Below, in pieces: positions 41,101 to 47,100 of a stretch of 64,000 nucleotides of DNA. The stretch comes from Serilophus lunatus (Eukaryota; Chordata; Aves; Passeriformes; Eurylaimidae), in contig VXBA01001575.1 of assembly GCA_013399895.1 (NCBI GenBank), positions 607,800 to 671,799 on the forward strand, read 5' to 3'. Within the stretch, counting starts at the first letter, position 1. Every line of letters begins with the position of its first letter. The notes under the pieces were generated by a model, which was not told the origin of the DNA, did no database searches, and was given only the letters and a program-made list of their open reading frames with translations. A program made the position numbers and the translations under genes.

Positions 41101-44100
41101 AACACTTAACCGGCCAGAAGTAGAGTTGATCCTGTTTAATTGACCAGACAGAAAAATATAATTTTGCCTTAAAAAACGTTAAGTAAAAGTCTCCTTTACA
41201 ATACATTCTCAAGAAGTCAGCTCTTTATCGTGAATATTTTGAAATTTAAGTAGAAACAAAAAATGACATCCCTAATGCCCAATTTTGTAAGTAAATGGTT
41301 GTGTTTTGTTTGTAAAACTCTGGAAAATTTCACCAAGATAAGCCGATTTTATATCTTGAAAATTCAGCTAGATTTGCCTTACTAAGATTTTATGGTTTTG
41401 CCCTTGTCATTTTTCAGGTAGTTTAGCCCAGGACGTTGCCACTAACTGGAGTTATTATATTGGTGGATTTTATATGTATGTTTTCATTTTTATCAACATA
41501 CATATGAAAACTACATCTTTTTATAACTAATTTTTATTGTCTTTTTACCTGCTTTACTAATTGCTTCCTGCTGATAATACAGAAAGAGTCTGAAGAAGGC
41601 AGCTGGGCTCAGGTAGGACATTTCATGTGATCTTTTTAAACTGAAAGTTAATAATATAATTGAGTAGATCAATATACATAGAGTAGTATAGTATTGTGAT
41701 AGTATCCCAATGATCGAATTATGGTTTGTATATTTTAGAGTTCTTCTAATACAAAGAATATATTATCTGGGCAGGTTGTTAGGTAAAGCTCAAAGAGGTA
41801 TATATGCTGTAAATATCTTTCATAATATAAATTACTACATTCCAGAGACATATTCTGTCTCCCACTTAAAGCTAGCAAAAGTATTTTCCTCATTTTTGAG
41901 AATTGAATAACAAAATATGCCGACAGTTTGAGAGCTAACTTTTCTAAAATTACATTGGGGGTTTTTTAGAACAATTGTATAAAACACATGCAAGTATCAG
42001 TCTAGAAATAGTCCTGTACAATTAAGACTATTGATAAGCTACAATTTTTAAACTTCTAATATATGCACACTCTTACACAATCTTGCTATCTTTACTGATG
42101 ACATTCCTTTTCCCTTAAAATTTCAGTAGAATGAGATGACTGTATTTTTGCCTCACAGAAAATATATTCGGCTTGCACTGTGTTATTCATTTGTGTATAA
42201 TGACATTAAAAACAAACTAAAAAGTTAGGCTTAAAAGTGATGCTCAAAGCTGAGCAAGATCCTGTTGAGGAAGTGTTAATCTTGTAATTTACAAGTTCTC
42301 TGTTAAGATTTGTAGTACAAAATAGTTGACAACAGTGAGAAGTAAAAATTTATTTTGTATCTTAATAGTGCAACTAATATAAAAATAGCTAACTATGCAT
42401 GGTTTTTTCATAACTCTCTTCCTCACTATTGAAATTTCAGCTGAACAATGAAATCTGAATGCTATCTTCTAGGAGGAATCTGGTTTGCTCCTATCTCAAT
42501 TAATTTATTGAGCTCTACATATGAAGCTTTTAGGTTTCAGCTGTTTACAGCTGAAATTTTCTCATTAAAATCTAATATTGCATGCCAAACGACTGGAATT
42601 AACTTTTAGTCGCAAAACTATTACAGGTGTGTAACCATGAAGTGTCATTAGATCCTATGTAGAAAATCCTACTCCCCACTAAGCAGTGACACAAACCTCA
42701 GTTGATTCTTGGGGCAAAGTTTGTATTACCAGGTTCACTGTAGGATTTTCCTGGCATAAATATTCTAGAAGGTCAGTTAAAGCAAGTAAGATTATGAAGC
42801 GTTACAAGTGTTTTGATTGTGTCACAAATTTGCTTGCATTTAAAATTCAAAATTGAAAAAATTCCTTAAAATTTACAAAGTTAGAAAACAAGACATAATG
42901 GGCAAAACTGTTGTCAGTAACAAATCTTTCACCACAGCTTCTTCTTCCAATGTTAAATGTTAAAACAGAATCATTTTTTTTTAGATAGAATTTCTCTAAC
43001 TAGGAAGTCTCATGAGAAATGAGCAGAGCAGACCTATTCTGTCTTCAGTTTCTGGTGTAAATTTATTCCTCCTCTCCCTTTTCTTTCCTCTGTAGACCCT
43101 GGCTTACGGTGATATGAACCATGAATGGATAGGTAACGAATGGCTCCCCAGTCTGGGTTTACCTCAGTACCGAAGCTACTTTATGGAATGCCTGGTAGAT
43201 GCGAGGATGTTAGATCACCTGACGAAGAAAGATCTGCGTGTGCACTTAAAAATGGTGGATAGTTTTCATCGGTATGTTGGCATAAAGACTACTCCTGTCA
43301 AAATGCTTATGTGTCTGCTGTAGTGTTCACACAGAATAAAAACACTTGCTGTTGTTCTAGTGTGGAAAACGACATAGAAAAATGAGGACTGACTGTAAGA
43401 AATCTGAATTGAGAGAGATTCCTTTAGTAATAACTGCATTGTAATTATGTCTCTCAAAACCAAGATACTGGTACAGACAAATTTAATAATGAGCAGGGAA
43501 CCATTCATATATCAATAAACTCTTGACAATACAGAAACAATAATTTTAAGTGTTTTGTAGTATCAGAAAGTGTTAGACTAAGATTTGAGGCCCTGAGATC
43601 TCATAATAATGAAAAGCTATTGTCTGTAGCACATAAAAGCTGTTAACAGTACAAGCAAATTGACAGTTGTTTGGGTTACCTAGGGATACAGCCAGGAAGC
43701 TAAATTACAATTATGGAAATGAACGCATTTAGACTTTATGAAGAATGATGCTTATGTGACAAGAAGTGGATTTCTTTTTACTATACTGTCTAATATGTCT
43801 TTTTTTTTTTTTTGAGGCCTGATTTGCCAAAACATTTCATGTCTTGCAAGGGCTGACCTTTTCTGAACACGACTTTTAATGCTTTGGGTTTCTTATGCTA
43901 GAACATTTATTCAAACATACTCATTTGGGGTTAGTCCATTTCATTCCTGAAGTCTGTGGTTTTTAATGGCTTTGCTCACCCCTCTTTTCTCAAGATTTGC
44001 TACATGAGCACCATGAAACACCTTGTAAAATGCAAGAAATACATCCTACATATGCTCCCATCTTCAAAATTATCTTTATTAACTCTGTAAATGTTTCTCT

Positions 44101-47100
44101 TTAAATAACAGAACAAGCTTGCAATATGGAATCATGTGTTTAAAGAGGCTGAATTATGATAGAAAAGAACTGGAAAAGCGAAGAGAAATGAGTCAGCATG
44201 AAATAAAAGGTAATAGTCCCTGGGAATGTTTTTTCTTTCGAAGCTCGACACTGTTAACCCCTTGTCATGCCATTTTTGCAAAGCATTTAAGCACATGCTT
44301 TACACAAAACTAACATAAATCAGCCTGTCTTTAGAACACATCATAGCTCCTTAAATTAGGCATAGTTAAATACTTTGCTAAATTCAGGTTAAAATTCCTA
44401 ATGGCAGTTTGATACACAAACCTTTTGCTAAATTGGATTTTGGGGACAGGTCTTATCCAAGCATCGTTTAGGCTCAGAAGCAGAAGACCAAACAGCCTGC
44501 AGCTCAGTGGGATGTGCTGGGGACAACGCTGGAAATTGGGAGCACTCGGGACCTTAACACTACGCTCCAGCTTTTGAAAACCTTTGCCTTTGATTTCCTA
44601 CATCATAATGTATCAGATCAAATGCTGTTTCAAGGGATGACCACTGAGGCAACTGATTGGTATATAAGAATAGTTCCTAAAAAAACAGGCCTTATTAGAT
44701 TTAATGGCTGATTCTGAAGAATTTTTCTGTGAAAAACTCTCTAGATCAGTTGCAGGCTCACTTCACGGCTCCTTCAATGCATGACAATTAGGGCAGTTGG
44801 GTTTTTATTCCCACTATGAGAAATTAATCCCTTGATTCCTGTGAGCATTTCTAGCTCTAGTGGCTACAGCAGTTAGCACTTCTCAAGCACAATGCTGATT
44901 AGAAGAGCTAAAAAAAGGGGGGAATTTAGAAGGGGGAATGGCTACAGTGACAGCATGCATTCGTTCAAGACAGATGATGTCATGCACTAATGCAGACTGC
45001 CTTGGATGTGTAGGCATCAGTACCAGTTGACCAGAGTGTGTCCAGCTGCACACTGACATAGGGGAATTGTGTATTGCTCTCAGATTCTGGTGGGGCTTCA
45101 ACGTTACTCACTGCTAGGACAAAGATAATAACCCATAGCCTACTGTCATCCATTGGTCAGTTAGTCATGATCCCAAGTGAGATTTGGTCTCTGCCTGCCA
45201 TCATGGTTCAGCCAATCCTGACCCCAAAGTCTAGGATGCTCTTGGCCAAGAGACAGAGAATGCGGACTCCCAGAACAGCTACATTAGCTGAACTTCTAAG
45301 GGCTCAGGAAAATGCCTTATCACTTTAGTAACAGAAAACTCGGTATTATGTTTCCCATTCACAATGATAAAAATCAGTATAAGTAACTTTTTTTTTAATC
45401 TTACAGGCAGGGTAAGCTATTTTTTAGAATAGCCAAATCCTCAAAAATGGTTTTCCAGCTCATTTTGTTGCCTCAGCTTTATAAGTGGCATGGACCTTAA
45501 CAAGTCTACCAGCTTTCTGAACTAAAAATAGTTTTAGTCTCTAAAATTGTGAACTCACCATTTGCTTTATGGCATGTTATAAAATGGTAGGTGCTGACAT
45601 GATTCTCAAAAGGTTTAATATAAAACTCTCCAATGAAGCTTTGAGGAATGAATATTTCTCCTGTGCCATTGCACTGTTAAACTGTAAAATCCTGCCTAAG
45701 GACTGAAAAGGGTATAGATAGGAAGTGAAAGGACTTGGACTCTGGAGATGCCTTCTGGAAGGATATTTCTCCTTCAAAAACATTATTTAGAATAAACATT
45801 TAATTTGAAAATAGCTAAAATCACACAGAGTTTTTAAATAGGAGATATTAAAGCTATATGCACAGTTTGTTGGCATTCCTCATTTAAGAAATAAAGCAGT
45901 ATGACTGTGCAGTTTGGAAGTCATCTGGTGTCAGGAGACTGACTTGGTGTTATGTCCTTACAGATGTGCTGGTATGGAGCAATGATCGAGTCATACGCTG
46001 GATACAAGCCATTGGCCTCCGAGAATATGCAAACAATATTCTAGAAAGTGGTGTACATGGTTCACTTATAGCACTGGACGAAAATTTTGACTACAGCAGT
46101 TTAGCTTTATTATTACAGATTCCTACACAAAACACCCAGGCAAGTTTGATTATGCTGCTTATGGTTACTGTGTACCCATTATTGCCTTTTATTCATCTTC
46201 AACCATTTTAATTATTTACTTTGGTATCTCCAGGCACGACAGATCCTTGAGAGGGAATACAACAACCTTTTAGCACTAGGAACTGAAAGACGACTTGAGG
46301 AAGTAATTATTTTAAGTATTTATAAAATATCACAGTAAAACATTAAACTGAATGCATGAAGATATGTTAATTCTCACATTGTTAAAGAGTCAGTTATAGC
46401 TTTAAGAAAAAATTATGAATGCCCATCAAATTTTTTATAGTAACCTCAGTGTGGTTACATATTCGTATCACCTTGGATGCTGAATTTGGCACTGCACTCT
46501 TACCTTAAGATGAACATTTTCCAGAGAGGAAACATGCAGAATGGAATGGAAGTTTGGCTAGACAGGCAAGAGGTGGGTGAAGTGTGTGAATGGGATGCCT
46601 ATGCAATCTATTCTTTAGAACTTACATCCTTTAAAAATAAAGTAGATTTCCTCTTTGTTTCTTTTTTGTTCTTCAGAGTAAATCAATACTAATAGAGTGT
46701 GTTTTGGGGCAGTTACCTGGGATGAGGGATCTCAAATCCAGTGATGGAAATTATTCGTATTAATGTAAGAGTCCAGTGCAAAAGTATTCAAGTCTCGGAC
46801 TTTTGCACATGAGGAGAAATAAAACTTTTAAAAACTTGCTGAAAATGTGAGATGCCTATGAATTCTGTGCATGCACATAAGTGATTAATCCTTTATTAGC
46901 ACTTTATGTAAGCCTTCTAATGCAGTAACAAACCACTGCACTTTCTGTCACTGTATAAGAAAGTACTGCTTTAGCTGATACTAAACCCCTCGATTATATC
47001 GAGCCAGATATTTAGGAAGAGTTGCTTACGCTAACATTTAATATTTCTAAAGCATTTACTTTTAGAAGGTCAATGTGTCTCAAACACATTACAGTGACTG

